Shown: positions 35,729 through 45,678, counted from the stretch's first letter. The stretch is 64,000 nt of DNA from an uncultured Lachnospiraceae bacterium (GCA_900550475.1 URSA01000004.1:62001-126000), one strand, 5' to 3'. Translations and numbers: made by a program. The notes: generated from the sequence alone by a model not told the origin.

Positions 35729-35756
35729 GTACAAAAACGGATACAGGAGACAGAAA

Positions 35757-36320
35757 ATGGAACTTAGGGAAAAAGTGTTACAGGGAACCATGCAGGCATT
35801 CAATCAGAAGGGGCTGAAGTTCACCATGGACGACATCGCCCGGATACTGGGGATCAGCAAAAAGACGATCTATCAGGCATTCCCCGACAAGGAGGCGCTT
35901 TTTCTGGGAATGGTGGATTACCTGTTTGACCGGATCAAGGAGAGCGAGAGGGAGGTGCTGGAGGATGAGAGACTCTCCACGCTTGAAAAGATCAGAAGGA
36001 TTCTCGGCGTGATGCCGGAGGGGTACCGGGAGATCGATTTCAGACAGCTCTATATCCTGAAGGACAAATATCCGGAAATATACAGGCAGGTGGAGAACCG
36101 TCTGGAGACCGGCTGGGAGACGACTATCGCGCTGCTCGAGCAGGGCATGGAGGAGGGAGTGATCCGCAGGATCGACATTCCCATATTGAAGATGATGCTG
36201 GAGGCGTCCCTGGAGCAGTTTTTCCAGAGGGATGTCCTGCTACGGAATAAGATATCCTACACGGAAGCGCTGGATGAGGTGGTCAACATTCTGGTGGACG
36301 GCATAGCGGTCCGCGGATAA
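35757..36320 (+). CDS. TetR family regulator of the galactoside operon
   Basis: The 187-residue protein begins MELREKV and has a clear TetR helix-turn-helix (FTMDDIARILGISKKTIYQAFPDKEALF at about 23-50 in two conserved helices). It is the first gene of the operon, 14 bp before the GH2 gene. Its promoter is flanked by two identical-geometry inverted repeats, so autorepression with induction by a sugar or glycoside is likely. The ATG at 35757 follows AGGAGA; the longer frame from 35655 runs through the operators and is rejected. Confidence 0.9.
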   Translation: MELREKVLQGTMQAFNQKGLKFTMDDIARILGISKKTIYQAFPDKEALFLGMVDYLFDRIKESEREVLEDERLSTLEKIRRILGVMPEGYREIDFRQLYILKDKYPEIYRQVENRLETGWETTIALLEQGMEEGVIRRIDIPILKMMLEASLEQFFQRDVLLRNKISYTEALDEVVNILVDGIAVRG

Positions 36321-36334
36321 GAGGAGGAGATGCT

Positions 36335-38758
36335 GTGGGGGCAAAAATCTATCTGAACAACGAGTGGTATTTTGACAGGGAATGGAAGGAGGCACTCTGC
36401 GGGCAGGACTGCGAGGAGGGGGCGTTTGAGCGGGTGCGGATCCCCCATACCTGTGCGGAGCTTCCGTTCCACTATTTTGACGAGAGCCTTTACCAGATGG
36501 TCTGCGGTTACAGAAGGCATCTGTTTGCTCCGGAGGAGTGGAGGGGGAAGCGCATTCTCCTGACCTTTGAAGGGGCAGCCCATGACAGCGAGGTCTTTCT
36601 GAACGGTGAGAAGACCGGGGCGCACCATTGCGGCTACACGGCTTTTACCATGGAGCTGGGAAGCCTGCTCCGCTACGGGGAGGACAATATTCTGGCAGTC
36701 CGGCTGGACAGCAGGGAGAGCCTGAACATACCGCCCTTCGGATATGTGGTGGACTACATGACCTACGGAGGGATTTACAGGGATGTGTACCTGACGGTCT
36801 GCGAGGAAACCTATTTAGAGGATGTATTTGTAAAGCCCGGGGCGCCGGGAAAGGATACGGTGCTGGGGATTGCCGCCGCGATCAGAGGAAAGGCGGAAGG
36901 TCTGCGGCTTCGCACTTATCTGCGGAAGCGGGATGAGGAGGAGTTTCTGCTTCTGGGAGAGGAAGCAGTGCTTGACGGGACGGACGAAAGCCGGGAGGCG
37001 GAGGCGGTATTTCCCGTGAGGGAGGCGGTGTGCTGGGATGTAGAAAGCCCGGTGTTATATGAGGCGAAGATACAGCTTCTTTCCGGGGACACGGTTCTGG
37101 ACGAGAGACGGATCACCACAGGGTTTCGGACAGCAGCGTTTCAAAAGGACGGCTTTTATCTGAACGGCAGAAAGTTGCGCATCCGGGGACTGAACCGCCA
37201 TCAGAGCTATCCCTATGTGGGCTATGCCATGCCCGCCTCCGTGCAGCGCATGGACGCCGACATTCTGAAAAAGGAGCTCGGGCTCAACGCGGTGCGGACT
37301 TCCCATTATCCCCAATCCCATGATTTCATGGAAAGATGCGACGAGCTGGGACTTCTGGTATTTACGGAAATTCCGGGCTGGCAGCACATCGGGGACGAGG
37401 CGTGGAAGGAGCAGGCAGTGAAAAATACGGAGGACATGGTGCGGCAGTACCGGAATCATGTTTCTGTCATTCTCTGGGGCGTGCGGATCAACGAATCCGC
37501 GGACGACGACGCCTTTTATGAGAGAACCAATGCGGCGGCAAGACGGCTGGATGATACCAGACCCACCGGCGGTGTGCGGGCGGGAAAGAGAAGCAGCCTG
37601 CTGGAGGATGTATACACCTACAATGATTTTCTGCATGACGGCAGCAACCGGGGCTGCGAGCATAAAAAGGACGTGACCTCCGACCCGGAGAAGCCCTATC
37701 TGATCAGCGAATACAACGGGCATATGTACCCCACGAAGGCGTTTGACTGTGAGGAGCATCGTACGGAGCATGCCCTACGTCACGCAAACGTGCTGGACGC
37801 GGTGGCGGGAGAACCGGATATTGCAGGCAGCTTCGGCTGGTGCATGGCGGACTATAACACCCACAAGGATTTCGGAAGCGGCGACAGGATCTGCTATCAC
37901 GGCGTGCTGGATATGTTCCGCAATCCAAAGCCCGCGGCACTGGTCTACGCCAGCCAGCAGGAGGAGATTCCGGTGCTGGAGCTCAGCGCCTCCATGGACA
38001 TCGGGGAACACCCGGGCTGCAACCGGGGAAAAACATGGATCTACACCAACGCCGACAGCGTCAGGATGTATAAGAACGACAGATTTATCAAAGAGTACCG
38101 CAGGGAGGATTCTCCTTACCGCAATCTGGCGCACGGGCCTCTGCTGCCGGATGATTTTATCGGGGACGCCATTGAGAAGGGAGAGGATTTCAAACCCAGA
38201 CAGGCGGCGATGGTAAAGGAGATTCTGAACCTGACGGCGCGGTACGGGCTGTCCCATCTGCCGCGGAAGGTGTATCTGATGGCATTGCGGCTGGTGCTGT
38301 TCTATCATATGAAGCCCCAGCAGGCGGTGACGCTCTACAACCGCTATGTGGGCGACTGGGGCGGCGCTTCCACCGCATACCGGTTCGAGGCATACCGGGA
38401 CGGCAAAGTGGTGAAGGAACTGGTAAAGGAACCCATGCACAAGGTGCAGCTTTCTATTTCTGCAAGCAGTGTAAACCTCACGGAGGGAAAGACCTATGAT
38501 GCGGCGGCGGTGCGGATCCTTGCGGTGGATGAAAACGGAAACGTGCTGAGCTTCTTTCAGGAGCCGGTCACATTCCGGACAGAGGGAAACATTGAACTGA
38601 TAGGGCCACAGACGGTGTGTCTTGCGGGAGGCATGGGAGGAACCTATGTGAAAACCTGCGGTGAGGCGGGAGAGGGCGTGCTGCATATCGACTGCCCGCA
38701 GGCGGGAAAATATACGATCAGATTCACCATAGAAAAACAGGAAACGGAGGAGGGATAA
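36335..38758 (+). CDS. Glycoside hydrolase family 2 (beta-galactosidase/beta-glucuronidase type)
   Basis: The 807-residue protein has the GH2 order: an N-terminal jelly roll (FNG-type LNGEKTGAHHCGYTAF), an immunoglobulin-like domain, a TIM barrel and C-terminal beta domains. The acid/base Glu387 lies in WGVRINES and the nucleophile Glu459 in LISEYNG. There is no signal peptide, so it acts in the cytoplasm on imported glycosides. The exact sugar is not fixed by sequence. The GTG at 36335 lies 5 nt after GAGGAGGAG; a nearby ATG at 36330 is out of frame. Confidence 0.9.
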   Translation: MGAKIYLNNEWYFDREWKEALCGQDCEEGAFERVRIPHTCAELPFHYFDESLYQMVCGYRRHLFAPEEWRGKRILLTFEGAAHDSEVFLNGEKTGAHHCGYTAFTMELGSLLRYGEDNILAVRLDSRESLNIPPFGYVVDYMTYGGIYRDVYLTVCEETYLEDVFVKPGAPGKDTVLGIAAAIRGKAEGLRLRTYLRKRDEEEFLLLGEEAVLDGTDESREAEAVFPVREAVCWDVESPVLYEAKIQLLSGDTVLDERRITTGFRTAAFQKDGFYLNGRKLRIRGLNRHQSYPYVGYAMPASVQRMDADILKKELGLNAVRTSHYPQSHDFMERCDELGLLVFTEIPGWQHIGDEAWKEQAVKNTEDMVRQYRNHVSVILWGVRINESADDDAFYERTNAAARRLDDTRPTGGVRAGKRSSLLEDVYTYNDFLHDGSNRGCEHKKDVTSDPEKPYLISEYNGHMYPTKAFDCEEHRTEHALRHANVLDAVAGEPDIAGSFGWCMADYNTHKDFGSGDRICYHGVLDMFRNPKPAALVYASQQEEIPVLELSASMDIGEHPGCNRGKTWIYTNADSVRMYKNDRFIKEYRREDSPYRNLAHGPLLPDDFIGDAIEKGEDFKPRQAAMVKEILNLTARYGLSHLPRKVYLMALRLVLFYHMKPQQAVTLYNRYVGDWGGASTAYRFEAYRDGKVVKELVKEPMHKVQLSISASSVNLTEGKTYDAAAVRILAVDENGNVLSFFQEPVTFRTEGNIELIGPQTVCLAGGMGGTYVKTCGEAGEGVLHIDCPQAGKYTIRFTIEKQETEEG

Positions 38759-38761
38759 ACG

Positions 38762-40255
38762 GTGGAAGAAAAATCAAGACAGATTTTCGGAAACGGAATG
38801 CCGGACAGGGTGTACCGTAAGGCGTGCAAGAGCAAGAAGAAGTTTGTGAAGAAGTTCGGGGATGACAGCAGTGCGGACTATCCGGTGCTGCTTTCGGAGA
38901 ATGCGCACATCGGGCAGGAGCTTGGCGTGGTGGATGTGCTGTTAGAAGACGCTGCCGCACCCGGCGCACCGAAGGAGAAAGCCGGGTTTGACAAGGAGAA
39001 GGGCATTATCGTGGGAAATATCCGCATGGGGTTCGGACATTACCGCATCTCCATGGCAATCGCATCGGCGGCACATGCCATGGGGTACACACCCTACTGG
39101 ATGGACCTTAACTCTTACAAACAGACCACCTGCACAAAGGTGATCGGCGCCCAGAATGATCTGTATTCCCTCGGCTCCAGACTGTCCGGCAAGAGCAGAC
39201 TGTTCAACAAGCTGGTCTGGGAGCCCATGAACTATGAGGGCTTCCGCAAGCTCTCCTACAATGCGTCGGATCAGAAGAACGCGGAGCTTATGGCGCCCGT
39301 CTACGGGAACGTGCCGAAGGAGATACCGGTGGTCGCCACCCATGTCTGGCCGGCACAGGCAGCCATCCATGCGGGAATGCGCCATGTGGTGAATGCCATT
39401 CCGGACAACTGGCCCATGGCGCTGCATCTGGCGGAGGGAAGCCTTCACACCGTGCAGACCCATTACGCCTATCAGGGCTACCGGATCCTGAACGGCATGC
39501 AGGGCAAGGATGTGTTAAAGCCCATGCCGGAGGATGCGCTGGTCTACACGGGACATTATGTGGATCATGAGCTGGTGAGCAACATTGAGACGGACTGCGA
39601 GGCGAGGATCCAAAGAAAGAGGGAAGGAAAGCCCATGCGGTTTCTTCTGACCATCGGCGGCGCGGGCGCCCAGAAGGAAATATTCGCCGCGATCATCCGC
39701 TATCTGCTGCCGCTCATCCGGGAAAAGAAAGCCGCACTGTATGTCAATGTGGGGGATTACCGCAATGTGTGGGAGAGCCTGATCAAGGAGATTCCGGGAC
39801 TGGCGGAGGAGGCGACGGAGCATTTCAACGACTGGCGGCAGACCAAGGCATTTGCGGAGGGAGCGCTCACAGGGGAAGTGACCGGCGTACACGGATTCTG
39901 GCATGAAAATATATTTGAGGCGGTGTACTGCACCAACCTGCTGATGCGGAGCTGTGATGTGCTGGTGACAAAGCCCAGCGAGCTTTCCTTCTATCCGGTT
40001 CCGAAGCTGTTTATCAAGCGGGTGGGCGGACATGAGCAGTGGGGTGCGATCCACTCGGCGGAGATCGGCGACGGTACGCTGGAGTGCAGGGACATTCCCC
40101 ACACGCTTCAGATGATGGAGTTGCTGCAGGGGTCGGAGCATATGCTGATTGATCTGTGCGAGGCGATAAAGAGAAACAAGCAGGCGGGCATTTATGACGG
40201 TGCCTACAAGGTGGTAGAACTGGCTATGAAGCTGAGAGAAGGAGGAGAAGGATGA
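38762..40255 (+). CDS. Putative GT-B-fold glycosyltransferase-like protein in the galactoside operon
   Basis: I do not recognise an established family for this 497-residue protein. An early GNIRMGFGHYRISMAIASAA segment resembles the first glycine loop of MGDG-synthase/MurG-like enzymes. A later FLLTIGGAGAQKE segment followed by LVTKPSELSFYPVP and GGHEQWGA resembles their nucleotide-sugar half. It is therefore probably a GT28-like transferase or a relative that lost transfer activity. It begins with a GTG 8 nt after GGAGGAGG, and its stop overlaps the start of the symporter gene. The setting suggests a role tied to galactoside uptake or breakdown. Confidence 0.6.
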   Translation: MEEKSRQIFGNGMPDRVYRKACKSKKKFVKKFGDDSSADYPVLLSENAHIGQELGVVDVLLEDAAAPGAPKEKAGFDKEKGIIVGNIRMGFGHYRISMAIASAAHAMGYTPYWMDLNSYKQTTCTKVIGAQNDLYSLGSRLSGKSRLFNKLVWEPMNYEGFRKLSYNASDQKNAELMAPVYGNVPKEIPVVATHVWPAQAAIHAGMRHVVNAIPDNWPMALHLAEGSLHTVQTHYAYQGYRILNGMQGKDVLKPMPEDALVYTGHYVDHELVSNIETDCEARIQRKREGKPMRFLLTIGGAGAQKEIFAAIIRYLLPLIREKKAALYVNVGDYRNVWESLIKEIPGLAEEATEHFNDWRQTKAFAEGALTGEVTGVHGFWHENIFEAVYCTNLLMRSCDVLVTKPSELSFYPVPKLFIKRVGGHEQWGAIHSAEIGDGTLECRDIPHTLQMMELLQGSEHMLIDLCEAIKRNKQAGIYDGAYKVVELAMKLREGGEG

Positions 40256-41628
40256 TGGGACTGACATGGAAGGAAAAGGCGGCATACGGACTGGGAGCGG
40301 TCGGCAAGGACATGGTTTACATGCTTTCCGCAAGCTATATTTTGTATTATTATCAGGATATTTTGGGGGTGAACGCAATCGCCATGGGTATTATTCTGAT
40401 GGCGGCGAGAGTGTTTGATGCGTTCAATGACCCGATCATGGGTGTGATTGTGGCAAAGACGAGAACCCGCTTCGGCAAATTCCGCCCGTGGCTGATGATC
40501 GGCACGCTGACAAACGCCGTGATTCTCTATCTGATGTTTGCAGCACCCCCTGCACTTGACGGCGCCGGACTGGTGGCGTATGCGGCAGTGACCTATGTAC
40601 TCTGGGGCGTGACCTACACGATGATGGACATTCCGTTCTGGTCAATGATCCCTGCTTTTACCCAGGGCGGAAAGGAAAGAGAAGGGCTGTCTACTCTGGC
40701 GCGTTCCTGCGCGGGTGTGGGCTCCGCCATCGTGACCATTATCACGGTAAAGTGCGTGGTCTGGCTGGGACAGGGCAACGAGCTTCTCGGCTTCAAGTGG
40801 TTTGCGCTGATCATCGCCGTGCTGTTCGTGGTATTCATCACCATCACCTGTGTGAGCATTAAGGAAAAATCCACCGTGAATGTGGATTCCCCTTCGGTGG
40901 GACAGATGTTCAAGGCGCTGATCCAGAACGATCAGGCAATGACGGTGGTGATCACCATCGTGCTGATCAACTGTTCCCTCTATATTACGTCAAACCTGTT
41001 GATCTACTTTTTCAAGTACGATTTCGGCGGCGAGAAGTGGTATGACAGCTATACCCTTTTCAACACCTTCGGAGGAGCCATCCAGATCCTTTCCATGATG
41101 GTGTTCTTCCCGCTGATGAGGAAGATGATGAGCGCCCTCAAGGTGTTCTATGTCAGCTTTGTCATGGCAATCGTGGGCTACGGCGCGCTGTTTGTGCTGA
41201 CCCTCACCAATATGTCCAATATTTATCTGCTGTTCATTCCCGGCTTCTTCATCTTCACGGCATTCGGCATGCTGACCGTGCTGACCACCGTATTTCTGGC
41301 AAACACCGTGGATTACGGTGAACTGAAGAACCACCGCAGGGACGAGAGCGTGATCTTCTCCATGCAGACCTTCGTGGTAAAGCTTGCCTCCGGTGTGGCG
41401 GCGCTTGCGGCTTCCATCTGTCTTACCGTCTGCAATCTGAGCAATGACACCTCCAACACGGCGGCAGCCGTACAGGCGGCGGATTCCTCTCTTCTGGGAC
41501 TGCGCATGACCATGGCGGGAATTCCCATCATCGGACTTTTGATCGCGGTCTGCATTTTCAGAAGAAAATTCATCCTGACGGAGGAGAAGGTTCAGGAGAT
41601 CACCGAGCAGATCAAACATACGGCATAA
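40252..41628 (+). CDS. GPH-family (MelB-like) glycoside:cation symporter
   Basis: The 458-residue protein has 12 hydrophobic segments and GPH family features: KAAYGLGAVGKDM at the N-terminus, FNDPIMG in the first loop and the NTVDYGELK signature after helix 9-10. It should import galactosides or related glycosides with Na+ or H+. It overlaps the upstream stop by ATGA and lies 18 bp before the GH36 gene, so import and hydrolysis are co-expressed. Confidence 0.9.
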   Translation: MMGLTWKEKAAYGLGAVGKDMVYMLSASYILYYYQDILGVNAIAMGIILMAARVFDAFNDPIMGVIVAKTRTRFGKFRPWLMIGTLTNAVILYLMFAAPPALDGAGLVAYAAVTYVLWGVTYTMMDIPFWSMIPAFTQGGKEREGLSTLARSCAGVGSAIVTIITVKCVVWLGQGNELLGFKWFALIIAVLFVVFITITCVSIKEKSTVNVDSPSVGQMFKALIQNDQAMTVVITIVLINCSLYITSNLLIYFFKYDFGGEKWYDSYTLFNTFGGAIQILSMMVFFPLMRKMMSALKVFYVSFVMAIVGYGALFVLTLTNMSNIYLLFIPGFFIFTAFGMLTVLTTVFLANTVDYGELKNHRRDESVIFSMQTFVVKLASGVAALAASICLTVCNLSNDTSNTAAAVQAADSSLLGLRMTMAGIPIIGLLIAVCIFRRKFILTEEKVQEITEQIKHTA

Positions 41629-41646
41629 CACGGAGGAGCTGCGCTT

Positions 41647-44031
41647 ATGATTCGGAAGGAAAACGGATACTTTATTCTGGACACCGCCCATACAACCTAC
41701 TGCTTCCGCATTACGGAAAGCGGTCATCCGGAGCACCTGTATTACGGCAGGAAAATCCGGTTATCCGGGGAGAGCGACGGGGCGGTGCTTGCGGAAAAGC
41801 ATGTTTTTGCCCCCGGAAATGTAAATGTATACAATGCGGAGAACAAACACTTTTCGCTTGAGGATATCCGGCTTGAGATGTCCTCCTACGGAAAGGGGGA
41901 TATCAGGGAGCCCTTCGCGGAGGCGGTATGCACGGACGGAACCGCCACTCTGGATTTTCTCTACAAGGACGCCGAGATCACAAACGGCAGGCGCAGGCCG
42001 GAGGGGCTGCCCGGCTCCTACGGGACGGAGGAGGAGGTAGAACAGCTTTGTGTCCGTTTTTCCGACGCACAGAGCGGGCTGCTTCTGGAGCTGTATTACT
42101 ATGTGTATGAGCAATGCGATGTGATCTGCCGCAGTGCCGTGCTCTCCAATGTGGGGGAGGGGGCGGTACAGCTCAAAAGGCTTATGAGCATGCAGCTTGA
42201 TTTTGATACCCACGATTATGTGTTTTCTACCTTCCACGGGGCGTGGGCAAGGGAAATGAAGCGGAGCGATCTGCCCACAAAGGCGGGAAAGGTGGTGAAC
42301 GCATCCTACGCGGGGACTTCCTCAAGCAGGGCGAATCCCTTTGTGATGCTGAGCCGTCCCAATACCTCGGAGGAGGCAGGAGACTGCTACGGCTTCCACC
42401 TGATTTACAGCGGCAACCACTACGAGGCGGCGGAGGTTGGCAGCTTTGGAAAGCTGCGCCTTGTGACAGGCATCAACCCGCAGTCCTTTTCATGGCTTCT
42501 TGCGCCCGGAGAACATTTTGAGGCGCCGGAGGCGGTGATGGCATACTCCCCGGAGGGCTTCGGGGGCATGAGCCGCATTCTTCATCACTTTATCAGGGAG
42601 CATATTGTGAGGGGCGAGTGGCAGCACAAGCTCCGTCCCGTGCTTTTGAACAGCTGGGAGGCTTCCTACTTTGACATCAGCGAGCGAAAGCTTTTGAAGC
42701 TGGCGAAAGCGGGAAAGGATGTGGGCATCGAGCTTTTTGTCATGGACGACGGATGGTTCGGAAAGCGGAAGGACGACACCACTTCCTTGGGAGACTGGGA
42801 ACCCGACGCGGAGAAGCTGCCGGGCGGTCTCAAAGGGATCGCGGATAAGGTAAGGGAGCTTGGCATGGAGTTCGGCATCTGGGTGGAGCCCGAGATGGTG
42901 AGCGTGGAGAGCAGCCTTTACAGGGAGCATCCCGAGTGGGTGATGCAGATTCCGGGAAAGGCGCACTCGGAGGGCAGAAACCAGAGGATATTGGATCTGG
43001 GCAGAGCCGAGGTGCAGGACTATATCATAGAGAGCATGAGCAGGGTGTTCTCCTCGGCGGAAATCTCCTATGTAAAGTGGGATATGAACAGAACCTTTAC
43101 GGACTATTACGCCACATCCCTGCCCCCGGAACGGCAGGGGGAGGCGGCACACCGCTATGTGCTGGGACTGTACCGCTGCATGAAAGAGCTGACAACGCGC
43201 TTTCCTCATATTCTGTTTGAGGGCTGCGCGGCGGGCGGCAACCGCTTTGATCTGGGAATCCTTTGCTATTTCCCCCAGATCTGGGCGAGCGATGATACGG
43301 ATGCCCTGTGCCGTGCGGAGATCCAGAACAATTACAGCTACGGCTATCCCCTGTCCGTTATGAGCGCCCATGTTTCTTCCTGCCCCAATCACCAGACGCT
43401 CCGGGTGACGCCTCTTGAGACGAGATTTCAGGTGGCGGCGTTCGGGCTGACCGGGTACGAATGTAATCTCTGTGATATGGGAAAGGAAGAGCTGGACGCG
43501 GTGCGGGAGCAGATCGCACTCTACAAGAAATGGCGTCCGGTGCTGCAGCAGGGTGTGTTTTACCGGGGGCGGAGCTTTGCGGATCCCTCCGACGGAAGCG
43601 TGCTGGAGGATGAACCGGGCAACCGGATGGAGTGGACCTGTGTCTCCGACGACGGCAGGCGCGCGGTGGGACTTCTGATGCAGAAGCTTGTGGTGCCAAA
43701 CACGCAGTTTCAGGATTACCGCCCCAAGGGGCTTTTGCCGGATGTGCGGTATCATTTCTACAACAGGAGTCTGAAATACAACATCAAGGATTTCGGAGAT
43801 CTGGTGAATACGGTGGCGCCCATCCACATCAGACAGGATTCCCTGACGCACAATGTGCTGGCGCGGTTTGTCAAGATGGACGGCGAAACGGAGGAATACA
43901 CTGCCTACGGTGACACCCTGATGTACGGCGGCGTGCATTTGAAGCCTGCCTTCGGCGGCACCGGCTACAGCGGCGAGGTGCGCTTCTATCAGGATTTTGC
44001 ATCCAGAATGTATTTCATGGAGGAAGAATAG
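41647..44031 (+). CDS. Alpha-galactosidase, GH36
   Basis: The 794-residue protein has an N-terminal beta-sandwich, a TIM barrel and a C-terminal beta domain. Barrel marks are NSWEASYFD, FVMDDGWFGKR, WVEPEMV, the nucleophile Asp479 in KWDMNR and the acid/base Asp549 in WASDDTDA, plus EGCAAGGNRFD. It cleaves alpha-1,6-galactosides such as melibiose and raffinose-type sugars in the cytoplasm. With the symporter and GH2 enzyme it would let the cell use both alpha- and beta-linked galactosides. It is the last gene of the operon; no clear terminator follows. Confidence 0.95.
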   Translation: MIRKENGYFILDTAHTTYCFRITESGHPEHLYYGRKIRLSGESDGAVLAEKHVFAPGNVNVYNAENKHFSLEDIRLEMSSYGKGDIREPFAEAVCTDGTATLDFLYKDAEITNGRRRPEGLPGSYGTEEEVEQLCVRFSDAQSGLLLELYYYVYEQCDVICRSAVLSNVGEGAVQLKRLMSMQLDFDTHDYVFSTFHGAWAREMKRSDLPTKAGKVVNASYAGTSSSRANPFVMLSRPNTSEEAGDCYGFHLIYSGNHYEAAEVGSFGKLRLVTGINPQSFSWLLAPGEHFEAPEAVMAYSPEGFGGMSRILHHFIREHIVRGEWQHKLRPVLLNSWEASYFDISERKLLKLAKAGKDVGIELFVMDDGWFGKRKDDTTSLGDWEPDAEKLPGGLKGIADKVRELGMEFGIWVEPEMVSVESSLYREHPEWVMQIPGKAHSEGRNQRILDLGRAEVQDYIIESMSRVFSSAEISYVKWDMNRTFTDYYATSLPPERQGEAAHRYVLGLYRCMKELTTRFPHILFEGCAAGGNRFDLGILCYFPQIWASDDTDALCRAEIQNNYSYGYPLSVMSAHVSSCPNHQTLRVTPLETRFQVAAFGLTGYECNLCDMGKEELDAVREQIALYKKWRPVLQQGVFYRGRSFADPSDGSVLEDEPGNRMEWTCVSDDGRRAVGLLMQKLVVPNTQFQDYRPKGLLPDVRYHFYNRSLKYNIKDFGDLVNTVAPIHIRQDSLTHNVLARFVKMDGETEEYTAYGDTLMYGGVHLKPAFGGTGYSGEVRFYQDFASRMYFMEEE

Positions 44032-44040
44032 GAGATTTCC

Positions 44041-44075
44041 GGCAACTCATGTGCGCATAGAGGCAACTTATGTTC
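44041..44075 (+). promoter_or_regulatory. Direct-repeat activator site, candidate LytTR binding site
   Basis: GGCAACTCATGTGC (44041-44054) and GGCAACTTATGTTC (44062-44075) are direct repeats with a 21-bp period, two helical turns. They end 7 bp before the -35. LytTR proteins bind paired direct repeats of this spacing, and the third gene of this operon encodes one. Confidence 0.6.
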
Positions 44076-44082
44076 CGGCGTA

Positions 44083-44111
44083 TTGCGGTAAAGAAACAAC
44101 TCTGCTACCTT
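44083..44111 (+). promoter_or_regulatory. Promoter of the ABC-LytTR operon
   Basis: TTGCGG (44083-44088) and TACCTT (44106-44111) are 17 bp apart, with TG one base before the -10. The weak -10 fits a promoter that needs an activator at the repeats upstream. Confidence 0.5.
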
Positions 44112-44145
44112 TGTCTTGTGATCGGAAAAGGCAAAGGAGGAGAAC

Positions 44146-44991
44146 ATGATACATTGCAGGGATGTTTGTAAAAGCTATGACCACAGGGCTGTGCTGGACG
44201 GGATTACTTTTGATATCCGGGAGGGGAAGATATTCGGGCTTCTGGGGCCGTCCGGCGCCGGCAAAACCACACTGATTAAAATTCTGACAGGACAGCTTTC
44301 GTACGACGGCGGCGAGGCAAGGGTGCTTGGCAGGGAGACCGGCAAACTGACCGGAGAGGATAAAAAGAAAATCGGCATTATGATGGATCAGTTTGGTGTG
44401 TACGACAGACTGTCCTGTACCGATAACCTGAAAATATATGCGGACATATACGGGATACGGCACGGCAAAATCCGGGAGATTCTGGAGGATGTGGGATTGA
44501 AGGATGCCGTAGGAAAGCCCGCGTCTGCGTTGTCGAAGGGAATGGGGGCAAGGCTGAGGCTCGCAAGAGTTCTTATGCACAGCCCCCGCATTATTTTCCT
44601 TGATGAGCCCACAAGCGGTCTGGATCCCAAATCCATGCGGGCGATACACAGCCTGATTCTGGAAAAGAAAAAGGAGGGGTGTACGATTTTCCTCACCACG
44701 CATAACATGGATGAGGCTGCCGCACTCTGCGACACGGTTGCGCTCTTGAACGAGGGAAAAATCGTGGAGATGGGGGAGCCGAGGGAAATCTGCCGCAAAT
44801 ATAACCATAAGAAAAAGATTACCATGCATTTGTTCTCCGGCGAAGATGTGGAAGTATTGCATGAAAAGGGATCTGCTCAAAGGATCTGTGAGCTGCTTCG
44901 GGCGGAGAAGGTGGAAACCATCCATTCGTCAGAGCCGGATCTTGAGACGGTATTTTTGGAAATCACGGGAAGAAAGCTGGAGGAAGAATAG
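44146..44991 (+). CDS. ABC transporter ATP-binding protein
   Basis: The 281-residue ATPase has Walker A GPSGAGKTTL, the signature LSKGMGARLRLAR, Walker B IIFLDEPTSGLD and a switch His in TTHNMDE. The C-terminal 70 residues are typical of exporter ATPases of the drug/bacteriocin type. It energises the permease encoded by the next gene. AAAGGAGGAG precedes the ATG. The substrate is unknown. Confidence 0.92.
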   Translation: MIHCRDVCKSYDHRAVLDGITFDIREGKIFGLLGPSGAGKTTLIKILTGQLSYDGGEARVLGRETGKLTGEDKKKIGIMMDQFGVYDRLSCTDNLKIYADIYGIRHGKIREILEDVGLKDAVGKPASALSKGMGARLRLARVLMHSPRIIFLDEPTSGLDPKSMRAIHSLILEKKKEGCTIFLTTHNMDEAAALCDTVALLNEGKIVEMGEPREICRKYNHKKKITMHLFSGEDVEVLHEKGSAQRICELLRAEKVETIHSSEPDLETVFLEITGRKLEEE

Positions 44992-45678
44992 ATGCGCAAC
45001 AGTATTATCATTATAAAAAAGCAGTTGAAGGATACCTTCAAAAATAAAACAATCCTGATACAATTCCTTCTGTTTCCGATCATGACGCTGGTGATGGAAA
45101 ATGCAATCAACATGGAAGGAATGCCGGATCTGTTCTTTACAAAATTGTTTTCCGTTATGTATATCGGGATGGCGCCGCTTACATCGGTTGCCGCAATTAT
45201 CTCCGAGGAAAAAGAGAAAAATACGCTCAGGGTTCTGATGATGGCGAACGTAAAGCCGTGGCAGTATCTGATGGGGGTCGGTATCTATGTGTGGAGCCTG
45301 TGCATGCTGGGAGCCTGCGTCATGTCAGCGCAACTTGAGGGAAAGGATATCATACCCTACCTGTGCCTTATGGGAAGCGGGTTTGCCATTTCCATTGTCG
45401 GCGGGGCCTGTATCGGTGTCTTTGCAAAGAACCAGATGGGAGCAACCTCTCTGGTTATGCCCGTGATGATGGTACTTGCCTTTGCGCCGATGCTTGCAAC
45501 GTTCAACGCCTCCATTGCGAAGTTTGCCGGGATATTTTACACACAGCAGATCAAACTGTGTCTGGACACCCTGTCGCCCGGAAGCATAGCGCAGAAATCT
45601 TTTTTTATCATCATGGCAAACGTTGTGGTATTGCTTGTTTTATTTGAGGTGGCATATAGAAGAAAAGGGTTGGAATAG
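44992..45678 (+). CDS. ABC-2-type transporter permease
   Basis: The 228-residue protein starts directly after the ATPase stop. It has six hydrophobic segments, starting with a cytosolic amphipathic stretch (IIIIKKQLKDTFKNKTI). The EEKEKNTLRVLMMANV motif is typical of ABC-2 permeases. With the ATPase it forms a small exporter. Linkage to a LytTR regulator suggests a role in self-resistance or envelope stress, which is inference. Confidence 0.85.
   Translation: MRNSIIIIKKQLKDTFKNKTILIQFLLFPIMTLVMENAINMEGMPDLFFTKLFSVMYIGMAPLTSVAAIISEEKEKNTLRVLMMANVKPWQYLMGVGIYVWSLCMLGACVMSAQLEGKDIIPYLCLMGSGFAISIVGGACIGVFAKNQMGATSLVMPVMMVLAFAPMLATFNASIAKFAGIFYTQQIKLCLDTLSPGSIAQKSFFIIMANVVVLLVLFEVAYRRKGLE

Noticed and set aside
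42490..43938. 482-codon minus-strand open frame opposite the GH36 gene
   Set aside because: It is a shadow of the alpha-galactosidase reading frame, with no domain features.
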